Shown piece after piece: positions 48,427-60,300 of a DNA stretch of 64,000 nucleotides. Position 1 is the first letter of the stretch. Every line of letters begins with the position of its first letter. A model generated the notes under the pieces. It was not told where the DNA came from. It searched no databases and worked only from the letters and a program-made list of their open reading frames with translations. Origin of the DNA: Dyella sp. SG609 (lineage in GTDB: Bacteria; Pseudomonadota; Gammaproteobacteria; Xanthomonadales; Rhodanobacteraceae); the NCBI RefSeq assembly GCF_012275375.1, contig NZ_JAAZQJ010000017.1:1-64000 (forward strand). Reading direction: 5' to 3'. The translations under genes and the position numbers were made by a program.

Positions 48427-48891
48427 GGGCTGCAAGGCAGCCGTGACGCACGTATCGAATGGCTGGCTGCGCCGATCGCCCGACCAGGAAACGCCATGAC
48501 ATACCCCCTGTAAGCCCCCCGACCGTCACGCTGCTTCGAGGCACCGTGAGGAGTGCATCTTGCCAATGATCGGCCGAATGATAATCTCCGCCGGCAAGAA
48601 TTTACGAGGCGGCGGTTCCGGCGTCCGGAACGGGCGGATTCATCATGGCATTCACGCCGCCGCCGCTTCCAGGGGATCCCCCCCATCGTGGGTGGGGGCT
48701 GCACGCACATCTTCGGCGGGACCAAAGGCAGAATGAAGCCCGACATCCCAGGCGCAGATCATCGCGCCAACGGACGCCGGCGATCCTGGCTTGAGCTGGA
48801 GTGCTCGAGCAGGAAGGTAAGCGTTCGCGGACCGGCAAGGGTAGGGGCCGGTCCACAACCTTGCAGGCGTGCATTTCCGGGGAGGGGGACA
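48427..48891. promoter_or_regulatory. Divergent intergenic region with inverted repeat
   Basis: 465 bp between two divergent regulator genes. GGACCGGC (48829-48836) and GCCGGTCC (48847-48854) form an 8-bp inverted repeat 38 bp ahead of the plus-strand start. A GATAAT at 48580 could be a -10, but no well-spaced -35 is seen. No gene is recognised here. Confidence 0.4.
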
Positions 48892-49515
48892 ATGAGGTTC
48901 CTGATTGCCGATGTTCATCCCATCATTCTGGTGGCGTTGTCCGACATGCTGCGGACGGCATTTCGCGACAGAAATTCGCAGATCGACACCGCCATCGGCG
49001 TCCCCGGGCTGCTGCGCCGCCTGAGGGGGGGCTGCTACGACTACCTCATCCTGGAGCCGGACATGGCCGCAGCGAAAGGCATCCCTCTGCTCAAGGCCGT
49101 CCGGGATGCGGGCTCGCCGCCGCGGCTGATCGTCTACACCGGCAACACGAGTCCCTGCGTGGCGCTGGCGGCACTGGACCACGGCGCCGCGGCCTACATC
49201 TCTAAATGCAGCGGACCGCAGGTGGCCATCGATGCGATCCATGCCGTAGTCGCGGGCCAGACCTTCATTGATCCGTCGATCGACGTGGAGGCGGCACGCA
49301 ACCACCCGTGGTACAGGCTCAGCCATGCCGAACGCAATGTCATGCTCGCGCTCGCCAAGGGCGAAAACATGCAGGCGCTCGCCATTGACAGTCAGCGCAG
49401 CTACAAGACTGTCTCGACGCACAAGTACAACGCTTTCAAGAAGCTCGGCCTGCGTTCCAAGGCCGAGATCGGCGCGTTCCTCAATCACCATGGGCTGGGC
49501 TTTCTGATCGAGTGA
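48892..49515 (+). CDS. NarL/FixJ-type regulator with a degenerate receiver (Asp to Glu)
   Basis: 207 residues with a near-perfect ribosome site (GGAGGGGG). The N-terminal receiver fold keeps D7, T83 and K105, but the second acidic residue is V8, and the phospho-acceptor position reads LILEPDM, so E55 replaces the usual Asp. The C-terminal LuxR helix-turn-helix (LSHAERNVMLALAKG..SYKTVSTHKYNAFKKLGL) resembles RcsB/NarL proteins. Glu at this site often mimics phosphorylation, so the protein may be always active or controlled by protein contact. The sulfotransferase gene follows on the same strand 104 bp later. Confidence 0.88.
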   Translation: MRFLIADVHPIILVALSDMLRTAFRDRNSQIDTAIGVPGLLRRLRGGCYDYLILEPDMAAAKGIPLLKAVRDAGSPPRLIVYTGNTSPCVALAALDHGAAAYISKCSGPQVAIDAIHAVVAGQTFIDPSIDVEAARNHPWYRLSHAERNVMLALAKGENMQALAIDSQRSYKTVSTHKYNAFKKLGLRSKAEIGAFLNHHGLGFLIE

Positions 49516-49619
49516 CGGAGCGGCCATGATCCAATTCCCAGGTGGGCGCCTGCATGGCACAGTGGCAGTACCGCCAGCGGACGGCCCGGCGAACTGAACG
49601 CACCACGCGAAGAGAAAGC

Positions 49620-50432
49620 ATGCGACCTGTCCACTTCATTTCCGGCCTGCCCAGGTCCGGCTCCACGCTGCTGGCGGCGTTGCTGCGCCAGAACCCGCGT
49701 TTCCACGCGCATATGAGTAGCCCGCTCGCCGGCATGGTCGATGCCATGCTGGGCGAGATGAGCGACCGCAACCAGTATTCGGCCTTCATCACTGACGAGC
49801 AGCGCCGGCGCGTGCTGCGGGGTCTTGTCGCCAGTTACTATGGCGGCGAGTACACGGCAGAGGTCATCTTCGATACGAGCCGCACCTGGTGCGCGAAGCT
49901 GCCGGTATTGAGCGAACTCTATCCGGACTTCAAGATCATCGCGTGCGTGCGCCAGGTGCCGTGGATTATCGATAGCCTGGAGCGGGCGGTGCAGAAGAAT
50001 CCCTTGCGCCCGTCCTTCATGTTCAATTTCCAGACCAGCGGCACGATCTACCACCGTGTCGAAGGCTTCGCCACGGGCGAGGGCATCCTTGGGTACTCGT
50101 ATAACGCCTTGAAGGACGCTTTCTTCGGCGAACATGCGCAACACCTAATGCTGCTGCAGTACGAGACGCTGGTGCGCGAGCCGGCCGCGGCCATGGCGGC
50201 GGTCTACGATTTCATCGGCGCGCCGCGCTTCCAGCACGACTTCGACCACGTGCAGTTCGACGCCAGCGAGTTCGACGAGCGCACCGGCATGCCGGGCCTG
50301 CATGCGGTCGGCAGCAAGGTGGCCGCGCGCGAACGCGCCACCGTGCTGCCGCCGGATCTGTTTCGGCGCTTCGAGAACGATGCGTTCTGGCGCCATGCGT
50401 CGTCGAACCCGCGCGGCGTGCGTGTGGTGTGA
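49620..50432 (+). CDS. PAPS-dependent sulfotransferase family protein
   Basis: 270 residues. The 5'-phosphosulfate loop is GLPRSGSTLLAALL (9-22), and the 3'-phosphate motif is around R111 and S119 (CVRQVPWIIDSLER). No signal peptide or membrane helix, so it acts in the cytoplasm. Family members move a sulfuryl group from PAPS to protein tyrosines, glycans or small molecules; the acceptor cannot be read. MRPVHFISGL is the natural start (upstream ATGs add an arginine-rich stretch). Expected to be co-transcribed with the degenerate regulator and ended by the terminator at 50632. Confidence 0.88.
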   Translation: MRPVHFISGLPRSGSTLLAALLRQNPRFHAHMSSPLAGMVDAMLGEMSDRNQYSAFITDEQRRRVLRGLVASYYGGEYTAEVIFDTSRTWCAKLPVLSELYPDFKIIACVRQVPWIIDSLERAVQKNPLRPSFMFNFQTSGTIYHRVEGFATGEGILGYSYNALKDAFFGEHAQHLMLLQYETLVREPAAAMAAVYDFIGAPRFQHDFDHVQFDASEFDERTGMPGLHAVGSKVAARERATVLPPDLFRRFENDAFWRHASSNPRGVRVV

Positions 50433-50631
50433 GGCGCGCGTTCGCTGCCACGCAACCACACGTTGCCGATCCGTGATCTTCCGCCACCGCGACCGGATCG
50501 CCACCATCTGACCCGCATCCGCCGGAAACGCCTCGCCCTCCGGACGGTCCGGTGGCAGTCACTACCCCCTGCGCTGGACGTGCACAGCTTCTCTTCCCTG
50601 GAGGAGCTCCGAGCGTCGTGAGACGGTGGCG

Positions 50632-50668
50632 AAGGGGCGAAAGCAGGATGGCTTTCGTCCCTTTTTTT
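50632..50668 (+). terminator. Intrinsic terminator downstream of the sulfotransferase gene
   Basis: A 13-bp stem (AAGGGGCGAAAGC with GCTTTCGTCCCTT, one G-U), loop AGGATG and seven T. It separates the regulator-sulfotransferase transcript from the autotransporter transcript. Confidence 0.93.
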
Positions 50669-50848
50669 CCACGTCGCGGCGTTCGCGCAATGGCAACCAG
50701 AGGTTGCCGTTTTGCTGGCTTCCGGCACACGTCCGGCACCGCCAAACTTTTCATCGCGAACTTCAACGCCGACGTTGTGGCCGGCGATCCCATCAAGACC
50801 AGAGGGACAGGGTAGTGGCGAGCGATCACCCTAAGAGTTTTCCCAATA

Positions 50849-50868
50849 GTTCGGCGCGGCTGCCGAAC
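50849..50868 (+). promoter_or_regulatory. Inverted repeat GTTCGGC-N6-GCCGAAC
   Basis: A perfect 7-bp dyad 77 bp before the HPt-like start codon, within the only sequence available for the promoter of the autotransporter transcript. A candidate operator for one of the two LuxR-type regulators; it could also be a plain RNA hairpin. Confidence 0.35.
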
Positions 50869-50945
50869 CTAGCCTATGCATACCTCCGATGGCCTTTCGA
50901 CCTACACGGGCGACCGGCGAGTTTCTCAGACGCAAGGAACGGGAG

Positions 50946-51311
50946 ATGGACGCGGCGCATCACGAAGAACATCCGGCGTATCCGGCCCTGGCCGCATTGC
51001 TCGGCAACGACGCCTGTCGGGTCGGCGTGGTGCTGTGCGTGTTTCACCACACGGTCGGCGGCGACCTGCGGAGGATGGAGCATGCCGCCGTCGCCGGTGA
51101 ATGGATGCGGGTGCGCGAGCTCGCCCATCGCACCGCGTGGGGTTGCCGCTTCATCGGCGAAGACCGGGCCGCGGATGCGCTGGAGGCCGTGGGGCACTCG
51201 GTGCCCGACGCCTTCGTCAAGACTTTTTGGGGCGCCCACGGAGCGCTCGTCGACGTACTCGATCGCGCTGCCGCGTTTACGGACATCCGCGACAGGAGAC
51301 ACCTGGACTGA
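50946..51311 (+). CDS. HPt-like (histidine phosphotransfer) protein
   Basis: 121 residues with AAGGA eight bases before the ATG. The helical bundle pattern of HPt domains is visible, ending in VRELAHRTAWGCRFIGED..ADALEAV, which aligns with the usual LAHRLKGAARMIGA motif. The histidine is kept but the following Lys-Gly is TA-W-G, so it may be a weakened or specialised HPt. It lies 39 bp ahead of the autotransporter gene, presumably in its operon. No histidine kinase is nearby. An upstream in-frame ATG at 50889 gives 140 residues. Confidence 0.6.
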   Translation: MDAAHHEEHPAYPALAALLGNDACRVGVVLCVFHHTVGGDLRRMEHAAVAGEWMRVRELAHRTAWGCRFIGEDRAADALEAVGHSVPDAFVKTFWGAHGALVDVLDRAAAFTDIRDRRHLD

Positions 51312-51350
51312 GCAGTGCATCCGTTGGAGCCAACAGGGGAGGAAGGGCTC

Positions 51351-54300
51351 ATGAATCGTGTTTTCCGCATTATCTGGTCGCGGGCGCTGCACACCTGGGT
51401 GGTGGCGTCCGAGCTGGCGACCCGCCGCGGCAAGAGCGACGGCAGCGTGGATCGGCGCGTCGGCGCCGCCGGTATCGCGCCGGAGCATCTCGATGTCGCG
51501 CACGCGTCCTCGCCCTGGCCGCTGCGGCTGAGCATCCTCGCGGCCCTGCTGGCGCTGCAGGCGCCTGCGTATGCGGTCGACCGCTACTGGGACGTCAACG
51601 GCACCAGCCTCGGCAACGGCGGCACCGGTACCTGGAATACCACCAGCCCGTTCTGGAGTCCGAACAGCGACGGCGTCAGCGGTCCCTACAGTGCGTGGAA
51701 CAACGCCGCTCTCTACGACGCGTACTTCGGTGGAACAGCGGGCACAGTCACCCTGGGCGGCGCGATCACCGCTCACAACCTCACATTCCAGACCACGGGC
51801 TACTCGCTCACGGGCGGCAGTCTGACGCTCGGCGGCACCAGCCCCACCATCACGGTGACGACCGGTAGCACCACCATCGCCTCGCCGATCATCAGCACCA
51901 GCGGGCTGATCACCGGCGGCGCGGGCACGTTGACGCTCAATGGAAGCAACAGCTTCGGCGGTGGCATCACCATCAACGGCGGCGCCCTGGTCCTGAATGC
52001 CGCGAACAGCTTCACCGGCGACATCAATGCCATCGGAGGCAATCTCAGCATCGGCGCGACTGGCGACGCGGCGCTGGGCAATGCGGCCAACCAGATCTAT
52101 CTGGCTAATGGGCGGTCGTTCTCATCGATAGGCATGATTTCGTCGAGCCGCACCGCCAACCTCACGGGCGGCATCGCCTCCATAAGCGGCGCCGGCGTGG
52201 GTGGCGTGCGCTACACGGGCGCCGGCGGACTGAGCCTCGCCGACGGCGTATCGCTGACCAACAACGCCAACGACTACCAAGGGCAGACCCGGTTCACCAC
52301 GCAGACGGGCTGGTCCGGCAGCTACAACGCCTTCAGTTCGATCGCCGACCTCGGCGTGGCGAGCGCGCTCGGCGCTCCCACCACGGTCGCCAACGGAACC
52401 ATCGTCATCGGACCGGGCGGCGGTCAGTCCCTCGGCCCGAATCAGGTCTACTACACCGGCACTGGCAATAGCTCCAACCGTAACTGGCAGATCAATCCGG
52501 GCGCGTACGCGGGTTCCGCCACGTTGTTCAACGCGGGCAGCGGCACACTGCGATTGACCGGCAATATTGCCGGCGGCGGCGCAGGGGGCCATGCCATCGG
52601 CTTCAATGCACAGTCAGCCGACATGGAACTGCTGGGCGTCATCAGTGCCAACGATGCCCGCCCCATCGCCTTCACCGCCGGAAGCGGGCATACGGTCCGG
52701 CTGGGCGTCGCCAACACCTTCACGGGTCCGGCTTCGATTAGCGGCGCCGGCAAGGTGGAGGCATCACTGATCGCCAATGCCGGCGTCGCCGGATCCCTCG
52801 GCGCCGGTTCGGTTTCCATCGGTGGCGGCAATCTTTCCTACGTCGGCGCCGGTGAATCGACCAACAAACCCTGGACCATCTCCAATGGTTCACTCAACAG
52901 CAACGGCAGCAGCGCGCTATCCTTGAGCGGCACCGTCGGCATTTCCAATACGGCCACCCTTGGCGGCAGCTTCACCGGGGCGGACAACCTCATTTCGGGC
53001 GTGATCTCCGGCACCGGCAACCTGCGCAGCGCGGGCAACGCCACCTGGATCCTGACCGGCGCCAATACCTATACCGGCAATACCATCGTCGATTCCGGCA
53101 TCCTGCGTGCCGGCACGGGCACGGCCTTCGGCGCATCCGCCACCGCACAGGTCAACGGCGGCACGCTGGACCTCAACGATTTCGACAAGACGTTCACCAC
53201 GCTTACAGGCACAGGCGGCACCGTGGACCTGGGCACGGCCACGATGACCTTGCAGGCGGCGGCAGGCACCACCGCGATCTACGCCGGCAACATCACCGGC
53301 ACCGGCGGCCTGACCAAGCTCGGGGCCAGCACGCAGACGCTGACCGGCGCCAATACCTACACCGGCGCCACCACTATCGGCGGCGGCATCCTCGCGCTGG
53401 ATTTCAGTCCCGCCGGCGGCCCGGCCAGCAACATCGTCAGCAGCAGCTCCACGCTCAACATGGCCGGCGGCCGGCTCAACGTCATCGGCGCGGCGGGGGA
53501 GAGCAATACCCAGACCTTCAACGGCCTCAACGTCAGCGCCAGCAACAACACTATCGACGCCAAGTCCGGCACCGGCGGCAGCCTGACGGTGAACCTGGGC
53601 GCCATCAACCGCACGGGCGGGCTGATCAACTTCAACCTGCCGAGCAGCGGCCGTATCACCACCACCAACACCACGCTGGGCGGTTGGGCGACCGTCAACG
53701 GCACGGACTACGCCAAGGTAGTGGGCGGCAATATCGTTGCGTTCACACCCGTGGACTACACCAACAAGGACAACGCGGCCAACTGGCTCAACGGCGAGTA
53801 CATCACCGATTCCACCGGCTTCTTCAATACGGTGTCCGGCACCAAGCAGCTGGGCGGCCTGCGCTATACGGTGGCCAAGTCCACCACAGTCACCGTGAGC
53901 CCCGGCCAGACCCTGGGCGTGGACGGCACCATCATCGTGGCACCGTCGGTGCTCAACACCAATCAGGTGATCACGGGCGGCATGATGACCGGCGCCAGCG
54001 GTGGCGACCTGGCCGTACAGCAGAACAGTGCCGGCAACTTCACCATCGCCTCGCAGATCGTCGACAACGGCACGGGCACAGGCTTCGTCAAGGCGGGTAC
54101 CGGCCTGGTGACGCTGAGCAATAACGGCAACACCTACACCGGCGCCACGCGCGTGGCGCAGGGCACGCTGTCAGTGAGCAGCATCAAGAGCGGTGGCGTG
54201 GCCAGTGGCATCGGCGCATCCTCTGCCGCGCCGTCGAATCTGTCGCTGGAAGGCGCCACGCTCAGCTACACCGGCACCGGCGACACCAGCGACCGCGGCT

Positions 54301-57300
54301 TCACCTTCGCCAAGTCCGGCGCCATCGTGGAAAGCGGCGTGCAGGTGACCAACGCCAACGCCAACCTCACCTTCAGCGGACTGGTGAGCAGCCCGGACGG
54401 GGCGAACTTCCTCAAGAGCGGCCCCGGCACGCTGACCCTGGCCAATCCCGCCAATACCTTCACCGGCATCGTCACCGTCAATGGCGGCCTGCTCGGCGCG
54501 ACGACCCTGGCCAACGGCGGGCAGGCGAGCAGCATCGGCGCGGGAAGCAGCGCGTCGGCCAACCTCGTGCTCAATGGCGGCGGCCTGCAGTACACAGGCG
54601 TCACCGTCGGCACCGACCGTGGCTTCACCCTGGGCAGCAGCGGCGGCACCATCGATGTGACTCAGGCAGGGACGACGCTGACCGACAGCGGTATCGTGAC
54701 CGGCAGTGGCCGCCTAACCAAGAACGGCGCCGGCATGCTGGTGCTGACCGGCGCCAACACCTATACCGGCGGCAATACGGTCAATGGCGGCATCCTGCGC
54801 GCGGGCGCGGCGAACGTGCTTGGCGCCTTGACCAGTGCGCCCACCAACCTGGCCAACGCGGCGGGCGTGGGGCTCGACCTCAACAACTTCGACAACCTGA
54901 TCGGCCCGCTCAACGGCGGTGGCGCCAACGGCGGCAACGTGACGCTGGGCTCGGGCACGCTGCGCATCGCCTCCGGCAACGGCAGCTACTCGGGTGTGAT
55001 CAGCGGCACCGGAGGCGTCTGGCGCACCGATGGCGGCAATCAGAACTTCAATGGCTGCAACAACACGTACACCGGCGCCACCACCCTGCAGGGCGCCACC
55101 CTCACGACCGACTGCCTGGCCAATGGCGGGCAGGCCAGCGGCATCGGCGCATCGTCCGCCGCGTCGGCCAACCTGGTGTTCAGCAACGGTAACCTGAACT
55201 ACACCGGCAGTACGGTCAGCATCGATCGCGGGTTCACGCTCTCGGGCTACGGCGTCATCGACGTCATCAACGGCACCACGCTCGGTTTCAGCGGCCAGGT
55301 CATCGGCGGCGGCGAGCTGTACAAGGACGACACCGGCACGCTGGTGTTGTCCGGCAACAATACCTACACCAACAACACCCACGTCAGGGGCGGCATCCTG
55401 CGCGCCGGCTCGGCCACGGCCTTCGGCAGCACCAACTCCTTCTGGATGGACAACACCGCCGGCGCACTGCTGGACCTGAACAACTTCAACGCCAACGCGG
55501 GAGCCCTGATCGGCGGCGGGAGCACGGGCGGCAATATCGCGTTGGGCACGGGTATGCTGACGATCCGGGACGGCCTGGGTCAGACGTATGCCGGTGCGAT
55601 CTCCGGCACCGGCAGCCTGATCAAGAACGGCGCGGGGACGCAAACCTTGTCCGGCTGCAATAACAGCTACACCGGCGCGACGACGATCAATGCGGGCGTG
55701 CTGGCAGTCAACTGCCTCAATAACGGCGGCGTGGCCAGTTCGGTCGGCGCATCCAGTGCCGCGCCGGCCAATCTGACCATCAATGGCACGCTGCGCTATG
55801 TCGGCACCGGCAGCAGTACCGACCGCCAGTTCACCCTGGGCACCAGCGGCGGCACGCTGGATGCCTCAGGCACGGGCATCGTCGAATTCACCAGCACCGC
55901 CCCGGTGACCCTGGCCGGCGCCAACACCGCCCGCATGCTGACCCTGACCGGCACCAACACTGGCTACAACCTGCTGGCCGCGCAGCTGGACAATAACGGC
56001 GCCGGCGTCACCTCGCTGACCAAGACCGGCACCGGCACCTGGCGCCTGACCAACGCCAACAGCACCTACACCGGCGTCACCCGCATCAACGGCGGCGTGC
56101 TGAGCGTCGACCAGATGGCCAATGGCGGGCAGGCCAGCAGCATCGGCGCCTCGTCGAATGCGGCGGCCAACCTGGTGATCGGCAATGGCTCCACGCTGCG
56201 CTATACCGGCGCAGGCGATACCAGCGATCGTCAGTTCACGCTGGACATCGGCGTGACGTACATCGAATCCTCCGGCACCGGCGCACTGCAATTCACCAAC
56301 ACTGGCGCGGTGGCGCTGCTCGGCACCAATGCGACTCGCACCATCGCCCTGGGCGGCACCAATACCGGCGCCAACACCATGGGCGGCGCCATCGGCGACA
56401 ACGGCACCGGCAAGACCACACTGGCCAAGAACGACAGCGGCACCTGGGTGCTGACCGGCAACAACACCTACACCGGCAATACGGTCATCAACAACGGCAA
56501 CCTGATGATCGGCAACGGCGGCACCACGGGCAACGCCGGCGCCGGCAACGTGATCGTGGATTCGCCCACGTCCATGCTGTCGCTCAACCGCAGCGACACC
56601 TTCACCTTCAGCGGCACGCTGAGCGGCCCCGGCACACTGGCGCAGGTCGGCACCGGCACCAGTGTGCTGACGTCGGCAAGCAACCAGATCGGCGCCACCA
56701 CCATCAGCGCTGGCACGCTGCAAGTCAACGGCGGTCTGGCCACGCCGACCATCGGCATGACCGGCACCTCTGCGCTGACCGTCGACGGCACGGTGCAGGC
56801 GAGCGGCGGCACGCCCACCGCAATCACCGGCGATGCCGGCAACCAGAGCATCACCGTGAATGGCGGCGGCACGCTGCTGGCCAACGGCGACCTGGGCGAA
56901 GGCAGCGATGCACTCAACCTCACTGGCACGCTCAACACCGGCACGGGCACATTGAGCCTGGGCAACGGCAATGACGTGATGACGTTGCACGACGGCGCGT
57001 CCATCGCCGGCACCGGCGTGGATGCCGGCGCCGGCACCGACCAGTTGGTGATCGACGACGCCAACCCCTACACCTTCAGTGGCGTGGGCATCAGCGGCTT
57101 CGAGCAGTTGACCAAGCAGAACAGCGGCGTGCTCACCCTGACCGGCGCACAGGCGTACAGTGCCGGCACCGCGGTCCTTGCCGGCACACTCGACGTGGAC
57201 GGCACGCTGACCACGCCCAGCATGGCGCTGGGCGACAACACGCTGCTCAATGTCGACGGCACGGTCGAGGCTGCTGGCGGCGCACCAGCGCTCCTGATCG

Positions 57301-60300
57301 GCAGCGGCGGCGCCAATGCGATCCAGGTCAACAGCGGCGGCGTGCTGCGCGCCAATGGCAACTTGGGCCCAGGCAACGACACGATCACCGTGGCCGGCAC
57401 GCTGGATACCGGCGGCAGCGCCCTCGGCCTGGGTGACGGCAACGACGTACTGACCCTGCGCGACGGCGCTACGCTTGCCGGCGTGGGTGTCGACGGCGGC
57501 ACCGGCGTGAACCAGCTGGTGCTGGACAACGCCGGCGCGCTGAGCTTCAACGGCAGCCAGACCTCTGGCTTCGGCGGCCTGGTCAAGCAGAACACCGGTA
57601 CGGCCACCATGACCGGCACGCAGGGTTTCGCCCTTGGCACCGCGATCAACCAGGGCGCGCTCGATGTGGACGGCAATCTGACCACGCCGACCATCAGCCT
57701 GGCCGACGGCACCACCCTGGACGTGGACGGCAGCGTGCAGGCGGCGGGCGGAGCGCCCACAACCATCAGCGGAAGCACCGGCAGCAACACCGTCAGCGTC
57801 GGTGCGGGTGGCACGCTGCTGGCCAATGGCGACCTGGGCGCCGGCAACGACGTGCTCGACGTGGCCGGCACGCTCGACACGGGCGGTGGCGTGCTTGCCT
57901 TGGGCGACGGCGACGACAGGCTGACCATCCACGACAATACCAACATCGTCGGCACGGTGTCCGCCGGCGCGGGTAACGACACCTTCGACACCCACATCGA
58001 CATGGTGGCCAACCTCGGCGCGGTGCAGGGCTTCGAGACGCTGGCCAAGACTGGCGCGGGTACCCTCAACATCAACGGTCCGCTGAGCTCGGACTTCAAT
58101 ACGGTGAACGTGCAGACGGGCACGTTGAACGTGACCGCCGCCGGCAGCGTGGTGGGCAGCACCGGCATCCCGTTGACCACGACAGTCGCTGTCGGCGCCA
58201 CCTTGAACGTGGACGGCAGCTACGGTTGCAGCGCGGGCGACGACACGATGACCGTCGCCGGCACCGTATCGGGCAGCGGCACCATCGACCTGTGCGGCGG
58301 CAATGACGCGCTGACGCTGCAGGACGGCGCGGTGCTCAACAACACCATCAGCGGCGGCACGGGCAGCGATACGCTGGTACTCGACGTGGCTGGCGCATCG
58401 TCCTTCGATGCCAGCCGCACGACCAACTTCGAGCTGCTGCAGAAGACCAACGCCGGCACCGCGACGTTGACCGGCTCCCAGAGCTTCAGTGGCGGCACGA
58501 CGGTCAGCGGCGGCACGTTGAGCGTGGCCGGCACGCTCCAGACCCCCACCGTAAGCATCGCCGGCGGCACGACCTTCAACGTGGACGGCACCGTCAATGC
58601 CGGTGCGGGCACGCCGGTGCTGATCAGTGGCGATGCCGGCAGCAACACGGTTTCCGTGGGTGCTGGCGGCAACCTGCTGGCGACCGGCAATCTCGGCGCG
58701 GGCGTCGATACGCTCGATGTCAGCGGTACGCTCGATGCCGGCGGCGGCGTATTCTCGCTGGGCGACGGCGACGACAACTTCATCGTGCACGACGGCACCA
58801 CCGTGCTGGGCGCCATCGACGGCGGCGCCGGCCTGGATACGCGCACCTACGACATCAACGGCACGGCGACGCTCGGCGCGCTGCTCAATTTCGAAGGCGT
58901 GACCAAGACCGGCACCGGCGTACTCAACGTCACCGGGCCAGGCGCCACCGCGCTGCAAGACGTGCAGGTGCTCGGCGGCACCTTGAACGTGGCCGCGGGC
59001 GCGAGCATCGAAGCGACCGTGGGCAGCCCGCTGACCACCACCGTGGCCGGCGGCGCCATCTTGAACGTGGACGGAAGCTACGGCTGCGGCGCCGGCAGCG
59101 ACACCATGACCGTGTCGGGCACGCTCTCCGGCAGCGGCACCATCAACCTGTGCGGCGGCGACGACACGCTGGTCCTCAACGACGGCGCGAATCTGGCCGG
59201 CCTGGCCCATCCGATCGACGGCGATGCGGGTACCGGCGACAAGGTGGTGCTCAACAATGCCGGCGCGCTGACCCTGGACGCGAGCCGCGTCGCCAACTTC
59301 GAAGTGCTGCAGAAGGACAACACCGGCGAGGCCACCTTGACCGGCACGCAGACCTTCAGTGGCGGCACGCTGCTCAATGATGGCACGCTGACCGTGGCGG
59401 GGCAGCTCTCGACGCCGACGGTCACCATGGCGGACGGTACCGTGCTCAACATGGACGGCCAGATGGACGGCGGCGTGGCCGGCGCGGCGGCGATCACCGG
59501 CAGCAGCGGCGTCAACACGGTCAACGTGGCGGCCGGCGGGCTGCTGGTCGCCACCGGCGACCTGGGCGACGGCAACGACGTGCTCAGCGTGGCCGGCACG
59601 CTCCAGACCAACGGAGGCGTGTTCTCGCTGGGCGCCGGTGACGACACCTTCAAGGTGTTCGACACCACCAATACCGCGGACGCCACCATCGACGGCGGCG
59701 CAGGCAACGACACCCTGGATGTCAACATCAGCAGCGGCCACACCGTGCCGCTGGGCAGCCTGCTGGGCTTCGAGTCGCTGGGCAAGTCCGGGCAGGGCAC
59801 GCTGGAGATCCAGGGTGCGTCGAACTTCATCGACGTCAACCTCAACGAGGGTCTCCTGCGCGTGACCGGCACGGGCAGCGTCAGCGCCGTCAACACCAAC
59901 ATCCTGGCCGGCGCGACGCTCGAGCTGGCCGATGGCGGCAGTTACACCGGTACCAGCGGCGCGGACAGCTTCACCGTGGCCGGCACCGTGCTCAGCAGCG
60001 GCAACGGCAGCGGCACCATCAATCTCGGCGACGGCGACGACACCTTCATCATCAAGGACGGCGCCGACCTTTCCGGTCTGGCCACGCCGGTGAGCGGCGG
60101 GGCCGGGAACGACACGTTCGTCGCCGACCTGGTGGGCCACGCCGTGCTCGGCGGCGCCATCGATTTCGAGACGCTGACCAAGACCAACACGGGCACCTTG
60201 ACCGTCGCCGGTCCGGCACCGTCCGCCTTCACCACGGTCAACGTCGATGGCGGCACGCTAGACGTCGGCGCGGCCGGCAGCCTCAGCGGCGTGACCGCCA

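Larger units (their letters stand above)
50433..50945. other. Intergenic region between sulfotransferase and HPt-like gene
   Basis: 513 bp without a supported gene. It contains the strong terminator at 50632-50668 and, further on, the inverted repeat at 50849-50868. Any promoter for the autotransporter transcript should lie between the two. Confidence 0.6.

Noticed and set aside
48560-48585. TTGCCA and GATAAT as a promoter for the regulator-sulfotransferase genes
   Set aside because: The spacing is 14 bp, too short for a sigma-70 promoter.
48553-48891. An N-terminal extension of the degenerate regulator
   Set aside because: The extra 113 residues are Arg/Gly-rich and not family-like, and the receiver begins exactly at the ATG that follows the strong ribosome site.
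51913-56520. Could the regular repeats be a CRISPR array?
   Set aside because: The repeats stay in one reading frame, vary at synonymous positions, encode PATR protein repeats, and have no constant spacer length.
55866-60140. A 1424-codon open frame antisense to the autotransporter
   Set aside because: The repetitive coding sequence lacks stops in this frame by composition only; no ribosome site or domain is seen.
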